Below, piece after piece: positions 53,289 through 62,411 of a DNA stretch of 64,000 nt (position 1 is its first letter; every line of letters begins with the position of its first letter). Origin of the DNA: Oribacterium sp. oral taxon 078 str. F0262 (GTDB lineage: Bacteria; Bacillota; Clostridia; Lachnospirales; Lachnospiraceae); NCBI RefSeq assembly GCF_000160135.1, contig NZ_GG729935.1, positions 2,016 through 66,015 of the forward strand, read 5' to 3'. Position numbers and translations under genes: made by a program. The notes beneath the pieces are model-generated. The model had not been told where the DNA came from. It searched no databases and worked only from the letters and a program-made list of their open reading frames with translations.

Positions 53289-54413
53289 ATGAAAAAAAGT
53301 ATTTTGGCAATGATGACAGCGGCAGCCGTAGTGCTTGCGGCCTGCGGCGGGAGCGGCGCCTCCACCTCGGGAAGCGATGCGGGGAGCACGAAGGCAGCGG
53401 CGGACAGCTCCGAAAAGAGCTCGGAGGAGGGAGGCTCGGGGAGTGAGGCAGCCGGCGGAAAGCAGCATATCGACGTGATCGCAAAGGGCTTCCAGCACCA
53501 GTTCTGGAAGGCCGTGGAGCAGGGCTCGAAGAAGGCGGCGGAGGAATTCAATGTCGATGTGACCTTCCAGGGGCCGGATACGGAATCCAACATCGCGCAG
53601 CAGATCGAGTATCTGGACGCCGCGATCGCGAAGAAGCCGACTGCGATCTGCCTCGCGGCGCTGGACACCAAGGCCTGCCTCTCCTCCATCGAGAACGCGA
53701 TGAACGCGGATATCCCGATCATAGGCTTTGACTCCGGCGTACCGGATGCCCCATCGGGAGCGATCAAGGCAAACGCGGCGACCGACAATACGGCGGCGGG
53801 TGCCCTCGCGGCCGATCAGCTTTACGAGCTCATAAAGGACAAGCTGGACGGGGAAAAGCCGGTGCGGATCGGCGTCATCGCCCAGGAGTCAAATTCTCAG
53901 TCCATCGTGGCGAGGACGAAGGGATTCGTGGATGAGATGACGAAGAAGGTCGGAGAGGACAAGGTATCCGTCGAGGGACATGACAGCCTGAAAAAGGAAA
54001 AGAGCGGCGCGAAGCTCATCCTCGACGTCGGGATCCCCGCTGAGGTCAAGGATGCGGACGCAGCGGCGGTGGCATCCGCCATCCTGGAAAAGGAGGACCT
54101 GATCGCGGTCTACGGCTCCAATGAGTTTGCGAGCAATGCCATCATTACCGCAAACGAGGGCCTGGATAAGATCGGAGAGGGAAAGGTCGTGGCGGTCGGC
54201 TTCGACGCGGGCGCGAAGCTTCTGGATGCGGTCCGCTCCGGACTCTTCGCCGGCGCTGTCACACAGGACCCGGTGCAGATCGGCTATCAGGCCGTGAAGC
54301 TCGCTGTGGAAGCCGCGGACGGAAAGGCGGTAAGTGACGTGGACACCGGGGCGAAGTGGTATGACAAGAACAACATGGAGGACAGTGAGATCAAGCCCTG
54401 TCTTTACGAGTAG
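53289..54413 (+). CDS. Sugar-binding lipoprotein (RbsB type, probable L-fucose)
   Basis: 374 residues. Signal and lipobox ILAMMTAAAVVLAACGGSG, a Ser/Gly/Lys/Glu-rich linker, then a periplasmic-binding-protein type-1 fold: IDVIAKGFQHQFWKAVEQGS, IIGFDSGVPD, VRIGVIAQESNSQSIVARTK and VVAVGFDAGAKLLDAVRSG. AGGAGG precedes ATG 53289. It captures the sugar outside the cell for the importer encoded just upstream; fucose is inferred from the operon. Confidence 0.9.
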   Translation: MKKSILAMMTAAAVVLAACGGSGASTSGSDAGSTKAAADSSEKSSEEGGSGSEAAGGKQHIDVIAKGFQHQFWKAVEQGSKKAAEEFNVDVTFQGPDTESNIAQQIEYLDAAIAKKPTAICLAALDTKACLSSIENAMNADIPIIGFDSGVPDAPSGAIKANAATDNTAAGALAADQLYELIKDKLDGEKPVRIGVIAQESNSQSIVARTKGFVDEMTKKVGEDKVSVEGHDSLKKEKSGAKLILDVGIPAEVKDADAAAVASAILEKEDLIAVYGSNEFASNAIITANEGLDKIGEGKVVAVGFDAGAKLLDAVRSGLFAGAVTQDPVQIGYQAVKLAVEAADGKAVSDVDTGAKWYDKNNMEDSEIKPCLYE

Positions 54414-54437
54414 AGCGGACAGCGGCTTTTAGGAGGA

Positions 54438-54920
54438 GTGATGCTAAAAGGGATTCCGAAAATACTGTCGCCGGAGCTTCTGAAGGCACTTTGTGAAATG
54501 GGGCATTCCGACAGACTTGTCATAGCGGACGGAAACTTTCCCGCGGAGTCCATCGGGAAGAATGCCAAGGTGATCCGCATGGACGGCTGCGGGGCGGAAG
54601 AGCTTCTGGACGCGGTGCTCGCGCTCTTCCCGCTGGACCACTATGTGGAGCAGCCGGTGCTCCTCATGGAAAAGGTCCCGGGAGACAAGGCGAAGACGCC
54701 GATCTGGGAAAGCTTCCGAAGGATTGTGGAGAAGCATGAGGGAGAAACGCGGGGAGCGAATCCAGCCGGCCCCAAGGGGAGTGCGGAGGGAGAAGAAAGG
54801 ATCGGACATCTTGAGCGCTTCCGCTTCTATAAAGAAGCATCAGAGGCCTACCTCATCATCGCAAGCTCCGAGCGGGCGCTCTATGCCAATGTCATCCTGC
54901 AAAAGGGAGTCGTCGACTGA
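54438..54920 (+). CDS. fucU: L-fucose mutarotase (FucU/RbsD family)
   Basis: 160 residues. MLKGIPKILSPELLKALCEM followed by GHSDRLVIADGNFPAES is the FucU/RbsD signature, with the catalytic His in GHSD; the C-terminus has YANVILQKGVVD. It interconverts the alpha and beta forms of fucose so that the isomerase gets its preferred form. A hydrophilic stretch (KHEGETRGANPAGPKGSAEG, about 98-117) lengthens a surface loop compared with the usual 140-147 residues. Last gene of the fucose operon, 24 bp after the binding protein. Confidence 0.9.
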   Translation: MMLKGIPKILSPELLKALCEMGHSDRLVIADGNFPAESIGKNAKVIRMDGCGAEELLDAVLALFPLDHYVEQPVLLMEKVPGDKAKTPIWESFRRIVEKHEGETRGANPAGPKGSAEGEERIGHLERFRFYKEASEAYLIIASSERALYANVILQKGVVD

Positions 54921-54979
54921 GAATGCCGCCCTGCCTTGAAGCAGTGAAGCCATGTAAAATTACTGCAGAATAAGAATCG

Positions 54980-55027
54980 AGTCCTGCCTTCGAGTCCTGT
55001 CTTACGACAGGGAAGGCAGGACTTTTA
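54980..55027 (+). terminator. Intrinsic terminator of the fucose operon
   Basis: AGTCCTGCCTTC and GAAGGCAGGACT are perfect 12-bp arms, with a nested CCTGTC/GACAGG hairpin in the loop, followed by TTTTAT. It ends the fucose operon 60 bp after FucU. Confidence 0.85.
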
Positions 55028-56046
55028 TCTTTCCCGTGCGGCTCCGCCATCTTCTTTACGGCTTTTTGCAGAGCTGGAATGTGGAAATAGCGAACGGTAA
55101 AATAGAGATAGGAGTCTGCTGCGTGACGTAAGATTGGTTTATCGTCTGTGCCGGATTCGGTGATTTTCTACCACTCCGGAAGAGAAGTTGTGCTTTTCCC
55201 ATGGCAAAATACCTGAAAAAACTCTGTTTTCACGAAAATAATCTCAGCACTTGCTTTAGCCCTTCCCATCCCTTATACTAGGGACAACGAATTCGTTTTT
55301 CACTGTCGACGGCAGCCTTTGGAGCCGATATCTTCCGGAAGCTTTTTTTAAAGCTTTTCGATCTGTAATGCCGGGGTCCCCGGTATGGCCCTTTTTCATC
55401 CGGTCCTTTGCCGCTTCCCCCTTGTTTTTTGATATCGGCTTTCCTTCGGGACAGTCTGAAAGTCCCAAAACAGACGGAGTTTTTCCGTCTTCCCGGCCGA
55501 GCTTCGGGGCGCGTCTCCTCGAGATCTTTGGAGAGCGAGGAAGCCGCTTTCCCGATTGCTTAAAACTATTCTTTCTTTTGCACAGGGTGGCCGGAAGCTC
55601 AGGATTTCTATCCCACCCGGGGAGTCCGCCCTGTGCATTTTCGGAGCTCATTATATCCAGACGAAAACCCATTCGGTTCACACTCTCTATCCGGATCACG
55701 GAGCCTATGCGGACGGCGGAAGCTCTGCTCTTCTAAGCTCCCGGGACCAGATTGACAGCGACATGATCTTTGGGATTTGCCCTTATCGCCCATGGCCCAC
55801 CGCCAATGCCTCTAATCTCCCAAATACCGCCTTCTGCAAAAATGCTCCGCGCTGCTTTCAAACGGGAAATATGCGCAGACTGGAGGATTATCTGAAGCCG
55901 GATCCCCCTCTTCCCCTCACAGTGAATCATGCGAAAATCAAAATGATAGAAAAATGATCTATGCCCAGGGAAGCGTAAAAAATTTTGAAGAGAAGCTTGG
56001 GCAGCTCGTTTTTCGAGCTTGGTGTCTATGACAGAAAGGAAAAGAC
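55028..56046. other. One-kilobase stretch without a recognised gene
   Basis: No frame here looks like a known protein. Frames of 120-145 codons exist on both strands (for example 55368-55736 and 55556-55957 on plus) but their translations are Pro/Ser/Arg-rich without motifs or ribosome sites. A plausible promoter TTGCTT (55251-55256), 17 bp, TATACT (55274-55279) would transcribe rightward into it. AAGCTTTTTTTAAAGCTTTT (55340-55359) is an AT-rich inverted repeat. It may hold a decayed gene or an RNA. Confidence 0.35.
55251..55279 (+). promoter_or_regulatory. Possible orphan promoter
   Basis: TTGCTT and TATACT with a 17-bp spacer, facing a region without a recognised gene. If active it would make an untranslated or leader RNA of up to about 770 bases before the membrane-protein gene at 56047. 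Confidence 0.3.
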
Positions 56047-56514
56047 ATGCCGAAATATTGGTACAGAGCATTCGCTTCATTCGCGATAGCCATTTCATGT
56101 ACCTGTGCCGTGGCGGGGATGATGAAGATCATAAAGCTATCGAAGTTTGCGGAACCTTTATGGGGTATATTCAGCTTCTGGTCTATGTTTTTAATCCCCG
56201 TGCTGTATATTTTAGGCCTTTGCCTTATCATGATCGCTATTGTGAAAGAGATCAAAGCGAACGCTTCTGCCTATGTGATTTTTGCGTGTACAGACGCAGT
56301 ACTTGCGGCCCTTATTACGATATATGCGTTACATGACATCTTTCTCGATACGGATATTCCTTCCAGTTTCTTGGGTCCACTGCTCATCGGCACTGTGCTT
56401 CGTGCGGCGGCAGGGCTGTTCGTTCTTGACATGATTGTTTGGCTGTGCGATAAGCTCAGGAAGAAATATAGGGAAAACATGGAGAAGTGGGAAAAAATGC
56501 ATTTGATGGACTGA
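56047..56514 (+). CDS. Four-helix membrane protein of unknown function (DUF2975-like)
   Basis: 155 residues with four membrane segments (FASFAIAISCTCAVAGMMKI; FWSMFLIPVLYILGLCLIMI; YVIFACTDAVLAALITIYAL; GTVLRAAAGLFVLDMIVWLC) and a basic tail (KLRKKYRENMEKWEKM). The layout resembles DUF2975 proteins, which often sit beside a small XRE regulator, but none is here. AGAAAGGA precedes ATG 56047. It is convergent with the sialic-acid genes and its role is unknown. Confidence 0.6.
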   Translation: MPKYWYRAFASFAIAISCTCAVAGMMKIIKLSKFAEPLWGIFSFWSMFLIPVLYILGLCLIMIAIVKEIKANASAYVIFACTDAVLAALITIYALHDIFLDTDIPSSFLGPLLIGTVLRAAAGLFVLDMIVWLCDKLRKKYRENMEKWEKMHLMD

Positions 56515-56561
56515 CGTTCCCGCTTTCATATATTCGAAATATTATCCGCTGAAATTTTCGA

Positions 56562-57011
56562 TTATTCCATCAGAATTTTGATGACTGCTTTTCGAACGCG
56601 GGTGCAGGAAGGGGTTCTGCAGCCTGGCTTATGCAGCTCACCGGGAAAGAAGAGGACAAAGTATCCTTCCTTCAGAATGCCCCCGGCGTTCTCCGTACCG
56701 GAGGTGAAGCCGCAGTCCTCGGTGAAATGGAAATCGCCCTTCGACTCCGCTTCTTCCGTGAAGCCCCAATGCTCACTTCCGCTCAGGACAAACTGTAAAT
56801 CCGCATAGCGGCGGTGGTATTCAAAGGCTGCGGTCTCGGCATCCCGCAGCTCGGCATCCATAATGCTGAGAAAAACCCTGTCCCCATCTATGGCATTCCT
56901 GCCATTTTCCAGTTCGGCCGGAGTATAACGGCTCAGCCATTCGATGGCAGTGTCCAGATTGGGGTGCAGGCCCTTGTAACGGGTGATATGAGAAAGAGAA
57001 TCCACAACCAT
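56562..57011 (-). CDS. YhcH/YjgK/YiaL-family protein (sialic-acid associated)
   Basis: 149 residues. YKGLHPNLDTAIEWLSRYT, FEYHRRYADLQFVLSGSE and FVLFFPGELHKPGC are typical of the DUF386 cupin-like family; His and Glu in these stretches bind a metal. Family members are sugar anomerases or lyases acting in N-acetylneuraminate pathways. The ATG overlaps the stop of nanA (TAATG), so the two are made together. Confidence 0.85.
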   Translation of the reverse strand: MVVDSLSHITRYKGLHPNLDTAIEWLSRYTPAELENGRNAIDGDRVFLSIMDAELRDAETAAFEYHRRYADLQFVLSGSEHWGFTEEAESKGDFHFTEDCGFTSGTENAGGILKEGYFVLFFPGELHKPGCRTPSCTRVRKAVIKILME

Positions 57012-57958
57012 TATTTTCTGCCTCTTTCATTTAGATTTTTGGCGGCGGCCTCGATCATATGCTGTGCTTCTGCCGTGATTTTTTCATCTCCGGGGGTGAG
57101 ATTTGGCAAAGGGGATCGTACGCCTCCCAGCTCCAGACCATACATGCGGCGAAGGATCTCCTTTTGCACGGCATACAGGCTTCCGCGGGCTTCACAGATT
57201 TTATAAATGATACGGTTGACCTCATACTGGATACTGCGGGCGGCGGGGATATCTCCTTCCTCAATCAATGCATCCATTCGGAGAAAGAGCTCAGGCATAA
57301 CGGCGTAGGTGCCGCCGATTCCGCCATCGGCTCCCATGACACGGCCGGAGACGAATTGCTCATCGGGTCCGTTGAAGACAGCGAAGCCATCCGCACCGCG
57401 GGCGGAAATTCCGGCATCCTTAAAGATCTGAATATCCTGGGTCGGCATGGAGGAGTTTTTGACGGCGATAAGATTTGGATTTTTCAGCATCTCCTGCAAG
57501 AGAGATATCGTCAGAGCGGAACCGGCCAGCTGCGGAATATTGTAGATCACGAATTCAGTATTCGCTGCGGCAGAGCTTATGGCATTCCAGTATGCGGCTA
57601 TGGCGTGCTCGGGCAGATGAAAGTAGATCGGAGGGATGGCTGCGATGGCATCCACACCACAGCTTTCCGCATGAGCGGCAAGCTCGATGGAGTCTGCGGT
57701 ATTGCTGCATGCGACATGAGCGATGACGGTGATTTTTCCCCTTGCTTCCTCCATGACGGCTTCCAGAATGTTTTTTCGTTCCTCCGGATTTTGGTAGATG
57801 CATTCTCCGGAGGAGCCTCCCACATAGAGACCTTTGACTCCCTTAGAGATCAGGTGGCGGGTCAGGGCCCTGGCTCCCTTTGCAGAGACGGAGCCGTCCG
57901 GTGCATAGCAGGCGTAGAATGCGGGCAGAATGCCGCGGTATTTACGGATATCCTTCAT
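57011..57958 (-). CDS. nanA: N-acetylneuraminate lyase
   Basis: 315 residues, DapA-type TIM barrel. GLYVGGSSGECIYQNPEERK is the phosphate-like/carboxylate site, FVIYNIPQLAG holds the catalytic Tyr, and LIAVKNSSMPTQDIQIF the Schiff-base Lys. The GSSGE plus YNIP combination is that of NanA, which cleaves sialic acid to N-acetylmannosamine and pyruvate. It is followed by the YhcH gene and divergent from an AraC regulator. NanE and NanK for the next steps are not in the window. Confidence 0.9.
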   Translation of the reverse strand: MKDIRKYRGILPAFYACYAPDGSVSAKGARALTRHLISKGVKGLYVGGSSGECIYQNPEERKNILEAVMEEARGKITVIAHVACSNTADSIELAAHAESCGVDAIAAIPPIYFHLPEHAIAAYWNAISSAAANTEFVIYNIPQLAGSALTISLLQEMLKNPNLIAVKNSSMPTQDIQIFKDAGISARGADGFAVFNGPDEQFVSGRVMGADGGIGGTYAVMPELFLRMDALIEEGDIPAARSIQYEVNRIIYKICEARGSLYAVQKEILRRMYGLELGGVRSPLPNLTPGDEKITAEAQHMIEAAAKNLNERGRK

Positions 57959-58233
57959 AATGATTTCTCCAAAGTGCAGATGTGCGGAACAGGAAAAAAG
58001 TCGAGTGCTTCCGGTTTTTTATGCTAAGTATAGCAGGCAAAATATCGAAGTAAACCAGAAGAAATATTCAAATATATAATTATACGATTATGATTTACAT
58101 GGATCATTTTGATAAATATAAAAAAACTGCTATAATATGACTGTATACGGCAAGGCTGGAGACTGGATGCTAATCCGAGCTGTTTGCCTGCAAATGGAAA
58201 ACCGGTTCTGCAAAGTAAAAGGAGGAATCCGCA
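57959..58233. promoter_or_regulatory. Divergent promoter region of the sialic-acid genes
   Basis: On the minus strand TTTACT (58049-58054), 16 bp, TATACT (58027-58032) should drive nanA-yhcH. On the plus strand TTTGAT (58108-58113), 17 bp, TATAAT (58131-58136) should drive the AraC gene. The AT-rich middle (58060-58125) is the likely binding place of the AraC regulator. Confidence 0.5.
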
Positions 58234-59124
58234 ATGGATGCGATTTATTCCAACTATTCTCCTGTCTTCTTATATATTGATAAATATCGCTTTTCCAAAA
58301 ACTGGGTTTACCCTGCCGCCACAGTGCCATACTCACTCATTCGCTACGTCATTTCCGGAACCGCGGTCTTCTCGCTGGGGGAGAGCGCCTATGATGTGGG
58401 GCCCGGAGATGTATTTTATATCCCGCAGGGGAGTATTTTATCCTGTGCCGCAAAGGAAGAGATCGTGTTTATCAGCATTCGCTTTGTCGGCTCTGTGCAG
58501 CTGGATGACACGGATATGCTGCGGGCATTATGGAATGTCCCGATCATTCACAACTTTTCCAATGTGCCGGATATGCGCAGCTATTTTGAGAATGCATATT
58601 CCAGTGCTTTGAGCAGGACGAGCTTTAAGAATCTGGAGATCCGCGGCTATCTGAATCTGATCTGCGCCCGGCTGGCGCGGGTGTCTCCGGATGACTTCGA
58701 TAAGGACGCTGCACCGGAGGAAGAGCGCAGACAGATGGAGGCGCGGTTTGACGTGGAAAATATACGAAGACGCGCTATGAAATCCTCTGCCCGAAAGAAT
58801 GACCCGCGTATTACCATGGTTCTGGATGCCATCATTACTTATCCGGAAAGGAACTTCAGCACCAGAGAGCTTTGTGAGATGGCAGAGATCAGTGAGAGCA
58901 CGCTGCGGCGTCTGTTTAAAGAACAGACAAGGAAGACACTATACGATTTTATAAAGGACACTAAGATGACAAACGCGGCCAGGAAGCTGCTTGTGAGCAA
59001 TGAACCGGTATCCTCCATCGCCTATAAGCTGGGCTATGAGGCACCAAGCTATTTTTCGAAATGTTTTAGGGAGGTTTTCGGCATTACGCCTCAGGAATAC
59101 CGCCGCACCTCCCGGGAAATGTGA
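58234..59124 (+). CDS. AraC-family regulator of sialic-acid genes
   Basis: 296 residues. N-terminal cupin sensor (SLIRYVISGTAVFSLGESAY; YDVGPGDVFYIPQGSIL) and C-terminal AraC DNA-binding domain (NFSTRELCEMAEISESTLRR; SIAYKLGYEAPSYFSKCFRE; FGITPQEYRR). AGGAGG precedes ATG 58234. Divergent from nanA-yhcH and upstream of a sugar importer. It probably activates these in response to sialic acid or a derivative; the inducer is inferred. Confidence 0.88.
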   Translation: MDAIYSNYSPVFLYIDKYRFSKNWVYPAATVPYSLIRYVISGTAVFSLGESAYDVGPGDVFYIPQGSILSCAAKEEIVFISIRFVGSVQLDDTDMLRALWNVPIIHNFSNVPDMRSYFENAYSSALSRTSFKNLEIRGYLNLICARLARVSPDDFDKDAAPEEERRQMEARFDVENIRRRAMKSSARKNDPRITMVLDAIITYPERNFSTRELCEMAEISESTLRRLFKEQTRKTLYDFIKDTKMTNAARKLLVSNEPVSSIAYKLGYEAPSYFSKCFREVFGITPQEYRRTSREM

Positions 59125-59149
59125 ATCATAAAGCTCTGTATCCGCTTTC

Positions 59150-59564
59150 GTGCAGCTGTATGAAACGTTTACCGCCTTGTTTCCTGTGATCCTGACTGAG
59201 CGCGGCAGTGAGTTCACAGACCCGCCTGCCATCGAATTCAACAAGGGCGGTGAACGCAGAACCAAAGTGCTTTCCTGTGATCCTCAGCGCTCAGACCGGA
59301 AGGGCGGCATAGAAGTTACCCATGAATTCATTCGCAGAGTGCTGTCCAAAGGGACCTTTTTTGATCTCCTTACACAGGCGGATGTGGTTCTGACGATGAG
59401 CCATATTGATTCCTACAAAGGAAAAAAGCTGAGCAACCGGTCCGCCGATCCGCTTTTTACATGCTGAGGGAACTCTTCAATCCTTGGGGAACTCAGAAAT
59501 TCCTTCGGATCAGATCAAGCTCACAGCTGTGCTGCTGAATCAATGCGCCATCTTACCGGAATAG
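59150..59564 (+). pseudogene. IS30-family transposase remnant
   Basis: LYETFTALFPVILTERGSEF, then KVLSCDPQRSDRKGGIEVTH and VVLTMSHIDSYKGKKLSNRS match IS30 transposases. At about 59454 the frame changes in a run of T and continues FLHAEGTLQSLGNSEIPSDQ, IKLTAVLLNQ to TAG 59562-59564, which is the family's normal C-terminus. The N-terminal half is missing and the catalytic region is altered (KGGIEVTHE where KGxxExxxx is expected). It interrupts the sialic-acid locus between regulator and importer. Confidence 0.7.
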
Positions 59565-60044
59565 GCACTTTATGAGGGACGGAACTTACTCTTGCAAGGA
59601 ATTTTGCTATCAGGCATTTAACTTTGCGAACCGGAACTTGGATTTCCTAATTCGGCTATGGCGTCCACTCTGTCGATTGAAATGGGAGTATACAGTAAAA
59701 TATAATCGAATATTTTTATGTAATAAGATAATATGCTACATATATAAGCGTATTATTTTATTTTTGCGTATTTTTTACTCTGGTGCATGGCAGAAAGAAG
59801 CCATATAATAATCTCAGGCTGCATTCAAGCCGATTTCAATACCGAAAATAATATATATGCGGAGTGGGAGAATAGAAGAGTTAAGGGCAAACGCCGGTGG
59901 GCATTAGGGACGCATAGATCAGCAATTCGTCCTCTTTTACATAAGAGAGCTCAGGAATGGGAATAAAATCAATGTAAACGGCCAGATCGCAAGAAGGGAA
60001 GTCTTTTTCCTTGACGCTTGGCTGGATGACAGGAGGTCATAAGT
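59565..60044. other. Gap between IS30 remnant and importer
   Basis: No gene recognised. The left part (to about 59660) has GGAACTT-type words that look like the tail of the IS30 element, as also seen at 430-620. The rest is AT-rich and must contain the promoter of the importer; several TATAAT-like boxes exist (for example near 59700) but none has a clear -35. Confidence 0.3.
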
Positions 60045-61415
60045 ATGAAAAATGCAATTGCTTCTCTACTCGTCGCCGTTCTGGCTGCTTCTCTACTCGG
60101 CGGATGCGGCGGGACCGCTTCTTCTACGGCGAAAAGCAGCGCTGACGCTGATAAGGCTTCTTCCGCTGCGGGCTCCGAGACCCAGCTGAAGGGAGAAATC
60201 AGCTTTTGGCATTCCTTTACACAGGGAGCCCGCATGGAGGCCGTACAGAAAGCAGCGGATGAGTTCATGGAGGAAAATCCCGGCGTTAAAATCAAGATTG
60301 AGACCTATTCCTGGGGAGACTTTAATACGAAATGGAATGCCGGACTGACCACAGCAGATCTTCCGGATATGAGCACCGCGCAGGGAAGCGGAGAGCTCAT
60401 TGAGATGCTGAATGCCGATGTTCTGACTTCTCTGGATGATGTGGCCGATAAGATCGGCCGAGGCCGTTTCTCTGCCAATGCGCTGTCCGATATGAGCAAG
60501 AAGGGATCTGTCTATGGACTGCCTTATTACTCTCATGCACAGGTCATGTGGTACCGCAGCGATTTGCTGGAGAGTGCGGGGCTGAAACTGCCAAGGACCT
60601 GGGATGAATTCTATGATGCCGCTGTGGCTCTCACAAAGGACGGTCAGTACGGAGCGGCTTTCTCATGCAGTCCCAATGACCTGCTGAGCACCCGCTACCT
60701 GAATTACTATGTCAGGAGTGCCGGCGGCAGTTTGCTGAAGGATGACCTGAGCGCCGATCTGACGAGTAAGGAGGCGATCGACGGGATCAAGTTCTGGCTG
60801 AAGGTCTACAGAAATTGCTCTCCTGCTGAGACGATAAATTACACAGTCAACGACCATGCTACTCTCTTTTATCAGGGGAAAACTGCCTTCGATTTCAATT
60901 CCGGTTTTATGATCAGCGGAGTTCAAAACAATACTCCGGAGATTGCCAAGTATGTGCGCTGTGCAGCACTGCCCCGCATGAAGGAGAGTGATCCCGTTTA
61001 CAGCGCCGAGGCCTCTCACATTCCGCTGGTTGTGTGGAAGAGCTCCAAGCACCCTGAGATTTGCAAGGCTTTCATCGAATATCTGTATCGGAAGGAGAAT
61101 TACATCGATTTTATCCATTCCGTCCCCGTCGGCATGCTGCCTTCTTTGAATGATATCGCCGCAGATCCTGTTTATCTGGATAATGAAACGCTCAAAGAGT
61201 ATTCCGACTGCATCGATGTGATCCAGACTGCGGTAGAAGAAGGCCATGCCATCGGATTCGAGCACGGTCCCTGCGCACAGGCGGGCTTTTTGAGCTCTCA
61301 GGGGGTTATTGAGGAGATGTTCCAGGACATTATCACGAATGGAACCGATGTTGAAGCCGCCGCTGCTGCCGCCGAAAAAAGGCTCAATGATATTTTCGAT
61401 ACTATGATTGAATGA
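60045..61415 (+). CDS. Carbohydrate ABC importer binding lipoprotein
   Basis: 456 residues. Lipobox SLLVAVLAASLLGGCGG, then a family-1 extracellular binding protein: GEISFWHSFTQGARMEAVQK, TADLPDMSTAQGSGELIEML, YGLPYYSHAQVMWYRSDLLE and FYQGKTAFDFNSGFM. AGGAGG precedes ATG 60045. With the two permeases it forms a CUT1-type importer lacking its own ATPase, which is then supplied by a shared MsmX-like protein. The neighbours (NanA, YhcH, AraC, Gfo/Idh oxidoreductase) point to sialic acid or 2,7-anhydro-sialic acid as ligand. Confidence 0.88.
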   Translation: MKNAIASLLVAVLAASLLGGCGGTASSTAKSSADADKASSAAGSETQLKGEISFWHSFTQGARMEAVQKAADEFMEENPGVKIKIETYSWGDFNTKWNAGLTTADLPDMSTAQGSGELIEMLNADVLTSLDDVADKIGRGRFSANALSDMSKKGSVYGLPYYSHAQVMWYRSDLLESAGLKLPRTWDEFYDAAVALTKDGQYGAAFSCSPNDLLSTRYLNYYVRSAGGSLLKDDLSADLTSKEAIDGIKFWLKVYRNCSPAETINYTVNDHATLFYQGKTAFDFNSGFMISGVQNNTPEIAKYVRCAALPRMKESDPVYSAEASHIPLVVWKSSKHPEICKAFIEYLYRKENYIDFIHSVPVGMLPSLNDIAADPVYLDNETLKEYSDCIDVIQTAVEEGHAIGFEHGPCAQAGFLSSQGVIEEMFQDIITNGTDVEAAAAAAEKRLNDIFDTMIE

Positions 61416-61481
61416 TCGCTTTCCATAAGCGGGAGAGCAGATTCTTTGCTCTCTTTCCGATAAAATATGTGGGAGGATAGG

Positions 61482-62411
61482 ATGCTGAAAGAAATCGCGC
61501 ACGGCCTGAGGTCTGTGCCAACGGACAGGGGGAACAGGCTGGTACGCTGGCTCTTTGTGGCGCCCGCCATGCTGGTTGTCCTTTGCCTCTTGTTTTATCC
61601 GTTGTGCTCCACCGTGCTTTACAGCTTTACCAATAAGACCTTGATCAAACAGAGCTGGTCTTTCCGTGGCTTTGACAACTATATCAAGGTTCTCGCTGAT
61701 CCGGCATTCGGAAGGGCATTCCTGACGACCTTGCTTTGGACCTTTTTCAGTCTTTTCGCTCAGATTTTGGTGGGATTCAGTGCTGCTCTGGCACTGAAAC
61801 GGGTTGGAAATCCCGTCATGCGGCCGATCTACCGTATTTGTATGATTATCCCCTGGGCCTTTCCCTCCATCGCTATCGCTCTGGTATGGAAATGGATGCT
61901 TAACGGGATCCAGGGTTATATTCCAACTCTGCTGATGAAGCTGGGGTTGTCAAAGGGTATGCTGCAGTTCCTCAGTGACCCCGGACTTGTTTTGCCCACT
62001 CTGGTTTTTATCAATATCTGGTTTGGTGCCCCCATGATCATGGTCAATGTCTATGCCGCCCTTCAGACCGTTCCGCAGGATCAGTATGAGGCCGCCTGTA
62101 TCGACGGCGCAAGCAGCTGGCAGTCCTTTCTTCACATCACAGTCCCGCACATCAAGGTTGTCGTAGGTCTGCTGCTTGTCCTGCGGACGATCTGGGTCTT
62201 CAATAATTTTGACATCATCTATATGACGACGGCTGGCGGTCCTGCCGGTATGACAACCACCATGCCGCTCTACATTTATGACCTCGGATGGACCAATAAG
62301 CTGGTCGGCCGTGCGTCTGCCGCCTCCATCATTTTGCTTTTATTTCTGATCGCGCTCTGCCTGATCTACTTCACGCTCATCACGTATTGGGAAAAGGAGG
62401 ATCAGGGATGA
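61482..62411 (+). CDS. Carbohydrate ABC permease 1 (MalF/LacF type)
   Basis: 309 residues, six membrane segments, with the EAA loop QYEAACIDGASSWQSFLHIT facing the ATPase. Opening VRWLFVAPAMLVVLCLLFYP is typical of the family. GGGAGG is 6 bp before ATG 61482; a further ATG 15 bp upstream lacks a site. It overlaps the second permease by 4 bp. Confidence 0.9.
   Translation: MLKEIAHGLRSVPTDRGNRLVRWLFVAPAMLVVLCLLFYPLCSTVLYSFTNKTLIKQSWSFRGFDNYIKVLADPAFGRAFLTTLLWTFFSLFAQILVGFSAALALKRVGNPVMRPIYRICMIIPWAFPSIAIALVWKWMLNGIQGYIPTLLMKLGLSKGMLQFLSDPGLVLPTLVFINIWFGAPMIMVNVYAALQTVPQDQYEAACIDGASSWQSFLHITVPHIKVVVGLLLVLRTIWVFNNFDIIYMTTAGGPAGMTTTMPLYIYDLGWTNKLVGRASAASIILLLFLIALCLIYFTLITYWEKEDQG

Noticed and set aside
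55556-55957. 133-codon plus-strand frame as a protein gene
   Set aside because: No ribosome site at the start, no recognisable motif, and competing frames of similar length lie on both strands.
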